A stretch of 64,000 nt of DNA, taken from assembly GCF_019175385.1 (NCBI RefSeq), contig NC_083341.1:85276321-85340320 (forward strand), written 5' to 3'. This DNA comes from Lycium barbarum (Eukaryota; Streptophyta; Magnoliopsida; Solanales; Solanaceae). The notes beneath the pieces are model-generated. The model searched no databases and had not been told where the DNA came from. It saw nothing but the letters and a program-made list of their open reading frames with translations. A program made the position numbers and the translations under genes. Positions 21,668-31,825 of the stretch are shown in pieces (positions within the stretch are counted from its first letter, which is position 1; each line of letters opens with the position of its first letter).

Positions 21668-22012
21668 TGTTGGAAATTTGGGAGAGCAAGACAACACAAA
21701 TAATACTCAAAACTCACTAGAAGAGAAATGGAGGAAAGATGATTTTCTATTCAACTTGGCTTAACTCAAATGGCTAGATTACATGACTACTTATAGGTGA
21801 ATTCATCCATGTATCTAGCCTAGCATAAATGTATCACTATTAATAATTTCACACTTCACATCCTCCAAGTAAATGAATAAGAACTCACTAGACTAATCTA
21901 CAATTTTCCACCAATTCATGTATCTCCTAATACATTAATTTACTAGTTCATGAACAAAATTAAATATAATGTGAACAAATTAAATAATGTGAACAAGTTT
22001 ATTTTTTTAACA
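21668..22012 (-). repeat. Copia 3' LTR
   Basis: 345 bp. On plus it begins TGTTGGAAATTTGGGAGAG and ends TTTTTTAACA. The pol frame runs through the polypurine tract and stops inside this LTR (21943). Confidence 0.93.
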
Positions 22013-25000
22013 TCCCCCCTTAGACTTGATTCACTACTCCCAAGTGCCATCCGCAGCTTATGAAAAATATCAATCTTCAGCGGCTTGGTGAAAATGTCCG
22101 CAACTTGCTCTTGAGATTTCATAAACCCAAGGGCTACCTCCTTCTTCGATATGCAATCTCTAATGAAATGATACTTAGTATCAATATGTTTGCTCCTTTC
22201 ATGAAACACCGGGTTCTTGGCCAACGCAATGGCCGATTTGTTATCAATACAAATCTTAGTTGCATCTTCTTGTGGTTGGTGAAGTTCTTTCAACAAGCTC
22301 CTTAGCCAAATTGCATGACAAACACAAGAAGAAGCTGCTACATACTCTGCTTCACATGTTGACAAAGTCACAATTGGTTGCTTCTTGGAATTCCATGTAA
22401 ATGCAGAATTTCCAAAAAGGAAAACAAATCCGGTATTACTTTTCGGGTCATCAACATCACCAGCCCAATCACTATCACAATAGCCAACAAGCTTGAAGTC
22501 CTTGGAAGATGAATAAAAAATTCCATAATCGAGTGTACCTTTGATGTACCAGAGTATTCTTTAGGCTGCTTTTAAATGAGATGTTGTTGGAGTTTCCATA
22601 AAGCGACTGACAAGTCCAACACCAAAAAGAATATCGGGTCTCGTACAAGTTAAATACTTTAAGCTTCCAGCAAGACTCTTGAAATATGTGGGATTGATAT
22701 TTTCTCCATCTTCACGCTTGGACAGTTTAACTCCACAATCCACGGGGGTGCTAATAGGCTTGCAATTCTCCATCTCAAATTTCTTGAGAATCTCCTTTGC
22801 ATATTCTCCTTGAGAAATAAAGATGCCATCATTCTTCTGCTCCACTTTAACGCCAAGATAGTATGACATTAGGCCAATATCCGTCATCTCAAATTCTCTT
22901 GTCATTGATTTCTTGAATTCTTCAAACATCTTTGGATTATTTCCTGTCAAGATCAAATCATTCACATACAAACAAACAAGTAATGTGTCACCATCTTCAT
23001 TAATTTTTACATAAAGTGCATGCTCATGTGGACACTTTAAAAAACCATTTGCTTGGAAGTATTTGTCAATTCTACAATTCCAAGCCCATGGAGCTTGTTT
23101 CAAGCCATAAAAAGCCTTCTTCAATTTCAACACTTTATCTTCATCTCCTTCAACCTTATAGCCCAAAGGTTGATCAATGTATACTTCTTCCTCCAAAATT
23201 CCATTCAAGAAGGCCGACTTCACATCCATTTGATGGATATTCCACTGATTCTGAGCTGCCAAAGAAATAATCAAGCGGATTGTCTCCAAACGAGCAACTG
23301 GTGCAAACACCTCATCATAATCAATACTGGCCTTTTGCTTGTACCCCTTTGCTACCAATCTTGCTTTGTACCTCTCCACTTCTCCTTTGAAATTTTTCTT
23401 TAGCTTCTAAACCCATTTGACTCTAATGGTGATTTTTCCTTTTGGAAGTTTTGCCAACTCCCAAGTGTCATTGTTCTTGATTGCTCTGATTTCTTCATCC
23501 ATCACATCTCTCCATTTTGAATTACCGGCAACATCTTCAGAACTTACAGGCTCGCTGTCCACCAATAAATAAAAGTGAGTTAAATCACTTAAATTTTCTG
23601 TTATTTCTTCCGTTGCGTCATACAAGTCACGAAGACTTCTAGACTTTCGAGGTACATTGCTTGAACTTGATTCCCCAACTTCTTAAACTTCCGGTGGAGG
23701 TGTTGTAGGTGGTGTAGTAGGTTGTTCCATAACTTCTTCATCATGTTCATCCTCAAGGAATAGACTAAAAGAGTAATCTTGCTCTTTAGATTTCCATTCC
23801 CAAGAACTATCTTCATCAACTTCAACATTTCTGCTTATGGTAACCTTGCCATTTCTTGGGTTATATAACTTATAACCTTTAGATCTTTGCGCATAACCAA
23901 CGAAAACATACCTCTCACTTTTTTCATCAAACTTAGATCTCTTCTCACCCGGCACATGTGCATAAGTAATGCTTCCAAACACTCGCGAGTGAGCAACTTT
24001 TTGTTTGAAACCACTCCAAGCCTCTTGAGGTGTTTTGACACGGACACTTTTGGTGTGACGCCGATTTGATAAATACACCGCACAAGCAACTGCTTTAGCC
24101 CAAAACTCCTTTGGCATATTTTTGCTCTTCAACACACTTCTTGCCATGTTGAGAATAGTTCGATTCTTCCTCTCCACCACGCCATTTTGTTGAGGCGATC
24201 TTGGAATGGTAAAAAAATGACGCATTCCATTTTTTCCACAAAAAGCCTTGAATTCATTTGAAGTGAATTCTCCACCATTATCGGACTGAAGTGACTTTAT
24301 TTGGTAGCCACTTTGTTTCTCCACAATGCTCTTGAAATTCTTGAAGTTTTCAAACACCTCAGATTTTTCCTTCAAAAACTATACCCAAGTTTTTCAAGAA
24401 TAATCATCAATAAAGAGAAGGAAATAATTACTTTTACCAAGTGAGGCTGGCTTGATAGGTCCGCACACATCCATATGAATCAACTCTAAAGGACACCGTG
24501 CACTTGTCAATGACTCTTTGGGAAAGCTTTTCCTTGACTGCTTTCCAAAAAGACATCCTTCGCAAAGCTGATTAAGATGGTTAATGGTTGGCAACCCTTT
24601 CACCATATTTTCCTTTTTCATTAACCTTACACTATCAAAATTCAAATGACCAAATCTCATATGCCAAATCCAAGATGAATCTTTGACACATGAAAATAAG
24701 CACCTTGGTACATTGCTTTGAAGATTCAAAACAAACATTTTATTTTTAGCCATAGGAACTTTGGCTAACAATCTCCCATTTTCATCTTTGATAGTCAACT
24801 TTTTATCTTTCAAATGAATGTCATAATTTTTCTCCAAAAGCTGTCCCAAACTCAGATTATTACTTTTCATTTCCGGTATATACATGACATTGGAGATAAA
24901 TTGATGACTTCCATCTTTCAAACGAATTAAAATCGTACCTTTTCCTTTGATTTGAACTTTTGAAGAGTCTCCAAGAGTGATGTTGCCACCATTAAATTCC

Positions 25001-26037
25001 TCAAACTCAGCAAATAAATGCTTCTTCCCGCAAATATGGCTGCTTGCACCGGAATCAAGGTACCATTTTTTTCTCTCTACACTTTCTTCTTCTTTACATG
25101 CCATGAGTAAAGTGTCATCTTCATCTTCATTTTTGCTCTCCACAAAATTATTTATCTCCTCCAAATTATTTTTACATTCCCAAGAAAAATGACAATATTT
25201 ACGAAAAGTATAACATTTAATATTTCATTTGTCATACCTTCATTGATTTGACCTCCATCCTCTACCTCTTCTGCGGCCTCTTCCTTGGTTGGAGTCTTGA
25301 CTTCTATTTTCTTTGGTCGGAGGTTGACTACCACCTCGTCCTCCTCTACCACGACCTCTTCCACGCCCACGACCTCTTTGTTGTGAGCCACGCCTTTCAG
25401 TTTTCTCCTTCGAAAAAAGTTTTGCATGCAAAGCTTGTTCAACCGACTCTTGTTTCGGTTTCTTCAACTTTTCTTCATGTGCTTGCAAAGAACCTGTGAG
25501 TTCTTCTATGATCATGGTGTCCAAGTCCTTGGACCCTTCAATGGCAAAAACAATATAATTAAATTTTGAATCTAGGGATCATAATATTTTTGCAACGACC
25601 CTAGCATCATTCAACTATTCACCATATTTCTTCATTTGAGTCACAATCGCCAAAACTCTTGAAATATAATCCTAAACTGATTCGGATTCCTTCATTTGCA
25701 GCGAATCAAATTCTCCTCTTAAGGTTTGGATACTAACCTTTTTCACCTTGTCCAAACCTTTAAAGGAAGTTTGAAGAATATCCCATGCTTGCTTGGAGTT
25801 GGTTGCATTTGCAACCTTCTCGAACATCTTTTCATCCAAACTTTGATGGATGAGTGTGACTGCCTTTTGGTCTTTCTTCTTTGTCTCAGCGGCATCATGT
25901 TGTTCATCAATGCCACTCTCCATAATTTCCCATACATCATAGGCTCCAAGCAAAGCCTTCATTCGGATGCACCAACTTCCATAATTTTCTTTAGTGAGCA
26001 TCGGAACTTGGAATGGAGCTCCATTGGTGTTAGTCAT
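21943..26037 (-). pseudogene. gag-pol: Copia Gag-Pol polyprotein, nonsense-broken but in one frame
   Basis: A single minus-strand frame runs from ATG (26037) to 21943 without a frameshift, interrupted by about ten stops (near 25672, 25630, 25590, 25240, 25228, 24393, 24378, 23683, 23407 and 22561). Gag spans 26037-25170; its CCHC knuckle (about 25172-25219) has lost the second Cys. Protease has the intact catalytic block WYLDSGASSH (about 25060). Integrase has its HHCC segment (about 24660-24545) and core ('MDVCGP', 'SDNGGEFTS', 'PQQNGVVERKN'). RT spans 23600-22560 with '[10 protein letters not shown]' and '[11 protein letters not shown]', but its active site reads YVND instead of YVDD (Asn codon 22960-22962). 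RNase H spans 22560-22040 ('STCEAEYVAAS', 'DNKSAI'). It is non-functional on several counts. Confidence 0.95.
22013..22023 (-). other. Copia polypurine tract
   Basis: The minus strand reads CTAAGGGGGGA immediately before the 3' LTR start. It would prime plus-strand DNA synthesis. Confidence 0.88.
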
Positions 26038-26073
26038 TTTCTCTCTACTTTTTGTTGTATCTCAAACACACCG

Positions 26074-26085
26074 GCTCTGATACCA
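26074..26085 (-). other. Copia primer binding site (Met tRNA)
   Basis: The minus strand reads TGGTATCAGAGC two bases after the 5' LTR, a perfect match to the usual plant initiator-Met tRNA primer site. Confidence 0.93.
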
Positions 26086-26087
26086 AA

Positions 26088-26432
26088 TGTTGGAAATTTG
26101 GGATAGCAAGACAACACAAATAATACTCAAAACTCACTAGAAGAGAAATGGAGGAAAGATGATTTTCTATTCAACTTGGCTTTATTCAAATGGCTAGATT
26201 ACATGACTATTTATAGGTGAATTCATACATGTATTTAGCCTAGCATACATGTATTACTATTAATAATTTCACACTTTACATCCTCCAAGTACATGAATAA
26301 GAACTCACTAGACTAATCTACAATTTTCCACCAATTCATGTATCTCCTAATACATTAATTTACTAGTTCATGAACTAAATTAAATATAATGTGAACAAAT
26401 TAGATAATGTGAACAAGTTTATTTTTTCAACT
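26088..26432 (-). repeat. Copia 5' LTR
   Basis: 345 bp, co-linear with 21668-22012. The outer end reads TTCAACT where the partner has TTAACA, so the terminal dinucleotide is mutated. The flanking CGAAG fixes the boundary. Confidence 0.92.
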
Positions 26433-26457
26433 CGAAGGACATTCCTGCAAATTGCCC

Positions 26458-28778
26458 ATATTTATGCTCTAGATCATTCGGCCCAACTTATAATCAAAAC
26501 CAACCCATATTTTCAAATCTTACCCCATATAGTCCAATTTGTACATATTTTTAAATACTTTTAAAAAAATTATAAACTCTTAATTTATGATTATGATTTT
26601 CATTTTTTGATGCTTGGAAATTAACCGAGAGTAAAATTCATGTTTATCATAAAAAACAATATTGATGGGTGAATTAAAGTGAAAAATTCCTTGAAAGCTC
26701 ATGAATGGTGTTTGTGATTTGTTGTAATTTTTGACAAATTGATGATTGAGGTTTGTTGGGCATGTCTTCTTGAAGTTGTGGTAAAATCTGAAGCTACTCG
26801 ATGAAGATTTGAGCTATTTTGGTGATGTTTTCTTCGGCTGAGGTTCACAGGAAACGCAATCTATTTTTTGTATAAGTTTGTATAACAATGTAAAAGTGTG
26901 TGTAAACACCTCTTATATATAATTATATACTTTCATACAAGGTTAATACATTATTTACGGTATGTGTATAATATTGTATATTTTTGTACTGGTATATAAA
27001 TCCTGTTGCAGAAAAATCAATTCTTATACGGGTGTAAACGAAATAAATGGCTATCTTAATGTGTTATGTTGGATTGAATATTTTTGAAGAATTTTCTTTT
27101 TTGTATGGGTTTGAGAGTTGTGGTTATCTTTGGTTAGCTTAGCAGCATTAGTGTTTAATAAGTTATTATTACCACTGGTAGGTTTAATGGTAGAAGATAG
27201 TTTTGATGTAATCTGATTGCTATCACCAGTGTAGTTTGATAAATATGAATTAATTTTTCCCTCTATACTTGAGTTTCTAAGGGTTTATCAGGTGCTTACC
27301 TATAATAGCATCAGAGAGCTTCAGGTTAATGCCGAATGGATTTGCAACTCAACCATTGTACGATTGATGAGGCGTTTTTCGCCGTATATTTAGATCTCTT
27401 TTTTATTTTCTCTAGAAATTAATTAGTTGTCATCCCTCTATCAATGTATTAATTTGCAGACCGCTTATGTTTGGGTTAGTTTTTCAAGTAGAGCTAGTTA
27501 TCAGAAACAACCTCTTTACCTGTCAAGGTAGGGATAAAGTCTGCGTACATCCTATCCTTTCCAGACCCTACTTGTGAAATTACATTGGGTATGTTATTGT
27601 TTTCAGTAGAGTTGGTGTTGAACTGATTCACTCTACTCTCGTCGTTGTTGCTGCTTGGTTGAGTGTGGCCTAATTTTCCACAGATTGCGCATAGTAACCA
27701 TCACCTTCATATTGTATTTCTTGTTTGTGCTTTTCACTAAATATATGAGATTTTACTAGTCTTACCATATCTTCCTCTAAGAGTGGGGGATGTACAGACA
27801 TCAATAATTTCACTACTTTGCAACTAACTTCCTCTAAGATTTTACCATCGTGGAATTATGTAGGTAATTGGGGTAATTTGATCCATATTTCATGAAGATA
27901 AGCTTGCTTGTGTTGCAACAAAGTTAGGTTCCCATTTTTTCACTGTCAGAAATGTCCATTAATGAACCAAGGGCCTTTGTACTAACCATTTTTTCTGGAA
28001 TTTCAGAATGTAGAAATCTATACCAAGGTCTATGAGTGAAATAATTCTCAGTTGATTTTCAAATAACCTTAATTTTTATATTTAGATATTAGTGCCTGCT
28101 GCTCTTACCAAAGAGTTTGATGATCGCCGAGAATCTCCAAAAGAAGTAAATAAGTTTCTTGTCTTCTTGAGTTAAGAGGACACTGTTATCAATTTCTGAA
28201 TTCTCCTATGTATTCATTTCATATGGTTATTTTCATCTAGGTCTTCGATCAATTGTGTCGTAGTTAGACTACCAATTGAACTAATTAGATATGTTGAGGT
28301 TAACTTTTAGAGAAATGTTGGTTTAATGACGAAGATGGATCCTCTGAACTAGTAGATCACATTTAATTAGTGTAGAGGTGGGTAGGAGAAGGTGATGGAG
28401 ATTTATGATGAAGAAGACATTTTAACAATAAAGTTCTTGAAGGATATTGTACTATTATAGAGTTAATTTTCTAGAGAGAAGTTTGAGCTTCTCATTTTTT
28501 ATTGAATGTGTATTCAATAATATTTGTTGGAATTTTTTTAATTTATAAAGTTGGGGTCTAGATGTCCCGTCATTGCCCATCATCTAATTGCAAAATACAA
28601 CAAGAGGAGGGGGACATTGACAGTAACCTCCACGATCTCAAATATTTACAACCTATCCAAAAGAAGCTACGATGATATACAATGAGCAAAAGTCCTCCAT
28701 AGTAAGCATAGAAGAGAAACAAATCAACTAACCAAAAATTGGATTTGTGTATCATCTCCTAAACTAGGAAGTTGCACT
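26458..28778. other. Unassigned DNA, no gene model
   Basis: AT-rich, with no recognisable protein domain over 60 residues. It contains the SINE tail (27504-27603). Two short stretches after splice-acceptor-like 'tttcag' and 'tatttag' (about 28018 and 28087) could be decayed exons; the second encodes about 26 codons starting near 'CCTGCTGCTCTTACC'. I could not connect them to a known protein. The minus-strand open frame 28570-28755 is hydrophobic and unrecognised. Confidence 0.45.
27504..27603 (+). mobile_element. SINE 3' region (TS/SolS-like, Solanaceae)
   Basis: The run 'cctctttacctgtcaaggta', 'aaagtctgcgtacatcctat', 'ccagaccctacttgtgaaat' and 'cattgggtatgttattg' matches from memory the conserved 3' domain and TTG-type tail of the tobacco TS / Solanaceae SolS SINEs. 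The tRNA-derived 5' head is not convincing, so the copy looks truncated or diverged. This is the best taxonomic clue in the window. Confidence 0.75.
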
Positions 28779-29211
28779 TGTTACGGTCGGCCCTGGATTT
28801 CCTACCTTATTTGGATTTTATCATAATTCTCTTTTACTTCAAAAATGATTTCTTGGTAGAAAATGTTTTCTTTGTGAAAAAGGGCTGTACCATATTTATA
28901 CCCATTCTTGGAGAAGAATTTTTGCACTTCTATAAATTGAGGATATTCCATTTAAACAAGAACACAATAGCATCCACAATATAGTTCCTTAGGATTAAAG
29001 AGTCTTGTTTAGGAGAAGATTATTCTTTAAAAAAAAATATGCTTTTCTATTATTTTTCATAAATAGATCAATTGCTCAAATCATATTAGAATACTATGTC
29101 TCTTTTAGTATGTTTTTCTTTGTTGTCTAATTTATCGCCCTTCAAGGTGTGCAATTATTAGCTTCCGCATGACACCCTAATTATTTCAATCCTAACAAGT
29201 GGTATCAGAGC
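28779..29211 (+). mobile_element. Copia-type LTR (419 bp) with primer site, rest lost
   Basis: The LTR spans 28779-29197, from TGTTACGGTCGG to CCTAACA. It is followed by AG and TGGTATCAGAGC (29200-29211), a perfect Met-tRNA primer site. A gag-like start (ATGGATCAGTTCAAG, about 29244) follows but is stopped within about 12 codons. The element is cut by the minus-strand copia fragment near 29344. Assignment to copia rests on LTR size and primer site only. Confidence 0.75.
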
Positions 29212-29343
29212 AAATGGTTTAACGAGGTTGAAGATAAGTTCAAGATGGATCAGTTCAAGTTGCAACCAACTCGAAAATAATAATGATTTTTGTCCAAAAC
29301 AAAAACGATATCTGAAGACAATTTTCAATCATATTAACAATCA

Positions 29344-30367
29344 TGTTGTTGCATCGCTAAAATCTAAAGAAACATGAAAGCGGTAAAGAGACAAGAATAA
29401 TTTGGGAGAATTTTCTCTCTGTCTTTTCTATATGACCTCCTTATATACAAATAAGTCACCGCCTAAATTTACCCTATTCTAATAGGACTACAATTCCTAT
29501 ATTGCCGTAATTATAGAGTGATCCTATTTTAATGGGACTACAATTCCTATATTTCCACAATTATAAAATAACATTATTCTATTAAGACTACAATTTCTAT
29601 AATTTCCCCCTCAAGCTGGAACATGAGGGTTTCGAATACCCAACTTTCCAAGTAAATGTTCATAGTGCGATTTTCCCAACGCCTTCGTAAATACGTCAGC
29701 CAACTGCTCATTAATTGGCACATAACTGGGAGATATTTTACCAGATTGAAGCTCATTTCAGACATAATGACAGTCGACTTCAATATATTTTGTTTGTTCC
29801 GGATTTCAAGCAATATACAATGTCGATTGATTATAAAAATATACATTAACCGGATAATCACGTTCAACTCCTAAACTATGCAAGATTCCTTTAAACCATT
29901 TCAATTTGCATACCATCATTGCCATTAATCGGTATTCTGCCTCTGCGAAGGACCAGAAGATAATATGCTGCTTCTTTGTCTTTCAAGACACGGGCGAATT
30001 TTTGAGCGTGATAAATCACCCGGTAAGCTATCTTTGGGTTAATGGGCATCCTGCCTAGTTTGAATCACACCAACCGTACAAACAGAGGTCACAATCCTTC
30101 CTTGCCATTATTCCTTGTCCTGGACTCTTCTTCAAATAACGCACCACCCGAAGTTTCCTTCGGTTCCTGCATGGACTGAGATAGAACATAAAAGTAATAT
30201 GATAACTCTGGTCGGGTAAAACAGAGATATATGAGTCTCCTGACCAATTGATGATATGGTTCTGGATCTGTCAAATTGGCTCCACCAGCCAGTGCTACAT
30301 TGTGATTATGTTCCATTGGAGTGCTCATGGGTTTAGCTCCCAACAATCCGATCTCAGAGATTATGTT
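29344..30367 (-). mobile_element. Copia fragment: 3' LTR plus RT/RNase H end
   Basis: The minus-strand LTR runs from about 29602 to 29344/29347 and includes a TATA-like 'tgtatataagg' near 29448-29458. The polypurine tract (plus TTCCCCCT, 29604-29611) separates it from coding sequence. The upstream part of the element is cut at 30367, where the Athila/Tat-like LTR starts, so that element inserted here. Confidence 0.8.
29612..30367 (-). pseudogene. pol: Copia RT end and RNase H, frameshifted
   Basis: Starting at 30367, the frame encodes 'IGLLGAKPMSTPME', 'GRLIYL'-like and 'FTRPELSYYFYVLSQSMQEP', a standard copia RT-RNase H junction, until a stop at 30089. Further on, in a different frame, the RNase H end 'FTKALGKSHYEHLLGKLGIRNPH' is readable (about 29700-29625), followed by a stop and the polypurine tract. 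Parts between are missing or shifted. It is non-functional. Confidence 0.82.
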
Positions 30368-31787
30368 TGATATGCTCAAATTACACCTAATATACGGCGT
30401 AAAGGGGGCGTTATCAAATATAGTAACCCACCTAGGTTGGGGTCAAACTCCACAGGGAATAGAGTGTGAACAGGTTACTACTATAGTGTGTTACTTAACT
30501 TTCGTCATAATTCGTACTCCAGTAAGTTTGTAAAGAGAGTTTATGATTCTACTAGCTATTTTGAGTTGGAGATAATTAATTGGATAATGAAACGAAGGTT
30601 GTGTCCCCGTTAGAGAAGATGTAATGCTATAGGTGTTAATGTGATATATTTCTAATGGATCGTTGTATGGTATGCACTTAATTTTTAAATGACTTCCCAA
30701 TATTTTCCAATAGTTATAAAGTATTTCCTCTTTATAATTTTCCCAAAAGAGTTGAAATTAAGAAAGATTAATTTGTGCCAAGTAAACGCTTCTTATCCCG
30801 AAGTGAGTTACATTAAATGAGGGTTAACGCCTCGAGTTCTTGTTACTTATTCCTACCAAACCCAAACTCACCTTCCCAATTAAAGAAAGGTTTACGGCTT
30901 AAGTTAGTGTTTGCAACCATCAACCAACTTAAAGAATAAGAAATAAGTAAAACCAACAACCATTACACATATATTCAATGTTAAAAACCCATTCACATAA
31001 CACCCATCATTTTTCCACAACCTCAGTATTAAAACTTAGCTCCTCATAATCTTTAATACAAAACAAAGCATTAAAAGAGTCATTAAAGCTTACAATGGTA
31101 ATAAAGAAGATGAAAAGATGGAATCTTCTCCTCAAAAGCTAAGATAATGGAGTATTCAATGCCCTAGAACAAAGAGACAAAAATCTGACTAAGAATGGTC
31201 CACAAAAACCCTACTTTAACTATTTATAATGGTCCAATTCGTGGAAAATAACTTGACAAAACTGCCTCCGATGAACCAATCTACGGACCACAAAATAATT
31301 TACAGTCCATCAATTTGCTGCTTTATACCGTAAAACTGAAATCCTTCTGAACTTCCACGGTTTCTTTGATGAACCGTGAAGTGATTTACGGTCCGTGAAT
31401 GTTTGTCGTAGATTTAACTCGTGTTGGGAATCATGCTGTAATGGTTTGACGCTGGGATTTGACGGGCCGTATAATGATCTACGGTCCATAAAGTTCTCCT
31501 ATGAATTCAGCTCATGTTGAGATGAACACTATAATGGTTCCACGCTATGATTGACGGGCCGTAGAATGATCTAGGTCTGCCATTTGTGTCGTGAATCTGC
31601 TTCCTTCAGTTGAACTTCTCTTTTTTCACACTTTTGGGTTCTTTTCACTTAATTTTCCCGTCTTTTTCCATTTTGACCTTAAACACCTGAAACATGACAA
31701 AAACACATCAAAACGAAACAAACTTACTGGAAAAAAAAAACTCGCCATTAAAAAGCATCAAATGTGCCGTAATTCCACAGCACATCA
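30368..31787 (-). repeat. Athila/Tat-like gypsy 3' LTR (1420 bp)
   Basis: On the minus strand it begins TGATGTGCTG (31787) and ends GAGCATATCA (30368). Upstream of it on that strand is a G-rich tract (GTTGGGAGTGT, 31788-31798) and a stem-loop (31808-31825), as expected for a 3' end. It contains a TATA-like box (minus ATTATAAATAG, plus 31217-31229). The left flank is copia RNase H sequence, and ATGTT (30363-30367) is the candidate target duplication. Lineage is inferred from the TGATG...ATATCA ends and the 'gcattg..gacaatgc' motif in the 3' region, and is uncertain. Confidence 0.72.
31240..31600 (-). repeat. TACGGTCCGTA palindrome cluster in Athila/Tat-like LTR
   Basis: Six or more variants of (T)TACGGTCCGTA occur, for example TTACGGTCCGTGAA (31385-31398), GACGGGCCGTATAA (about 31461) and TCTACGGTCCATAAA (about 31479). 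They lie upstream, on the minus strand, of the TATA-like box at 31217-31229. Confidence 0.7.
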
Positions 31788-31825
31788 ACACTCCCAACTT
31801 ATAGTCTTTGCTTGTCCTCAAGCAA
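31788..31825 (-). other. G-rich tract and AGGA stem-loop before Athila/Tat-like 3' LTR
   Basis: On the minus strand TTGCTTG-AGGA-CAAGCAA (31825-31808) is a perfect 7-bp stem with loop AGGA, followed after a short spacer by GTTGGGAGTGT and the LTR start TGATG. It has the same architecture and the same loop as in element B. Confidence 0.75.

Larger units (their letters stand above)
21668..26432 (-). mobile_element. Full-length Ty1/copia element with CGAAG target duplication
   Basis: Two 345-bp LTRs (21668-22012 and 26088-26432), a primer site (26074-26085), a polypurine tract (22013-22023) and one long gag-pol frame lie on the minus strand. Target duplications CGAAG occur at 21663-21667 and 26433-26437. 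The order gag-PR-IN-RT-RH defines Ty1/copia. The LTRs differ at about 14 of 345 positions by eye, so insertion is not recent. The outer terminus of the 5' LTR has lost its TG (minus strand AGTTGAA). I do not assign a lineage. Confidence 0.95.
20401..26457. mobile_element. Non-autonomous TIR element (MULE-like?), split by nested insertions
   Basis: The left arm (about 20401-20515) and the right arm (21565-21667 continued at 26438-26457) are inverted repeats. Both contain, read inward, 'CCTTC', 'GGTCTTTAATTTTT', 'TCAAATTGGTGGTC' and a 'GGTTC...GAACCC' block. The outermost right end reads GGGCAATTTGCAGGAATG on the minus strand. The copia insertion (21668-26432) lies in the right arm and the hAT MITE (20632-21410) in the centre. 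The remaining centre is a CCTTAAGGC-rich palindromic region (21410-21530). The length without insertions is about 0.5 kb. The superfamily is inferred from the long arms only. Confidence 0.6.

Noticed and set aside
23016..23403. Plus-strand open frames opposite the copia RT (23016-23270, 23053-23403, 25726-26106)
   Set aside because: They are antisense shadows of the gag-pol frame.
26074..26085. GCTCTGATACCA (also at 38187) as part of a tRNA gene
   Set aside because: Only the 12-base primer site is present, directly beside LTR ends; no cloverleaf or A/B boxes surround it.
28570..28755. Hydrophobic minus-strand open frame as a membrane protein gene
   Set aside because: It is 61 codons, next to a retroelement LTR, without promoter context or recognisable family.
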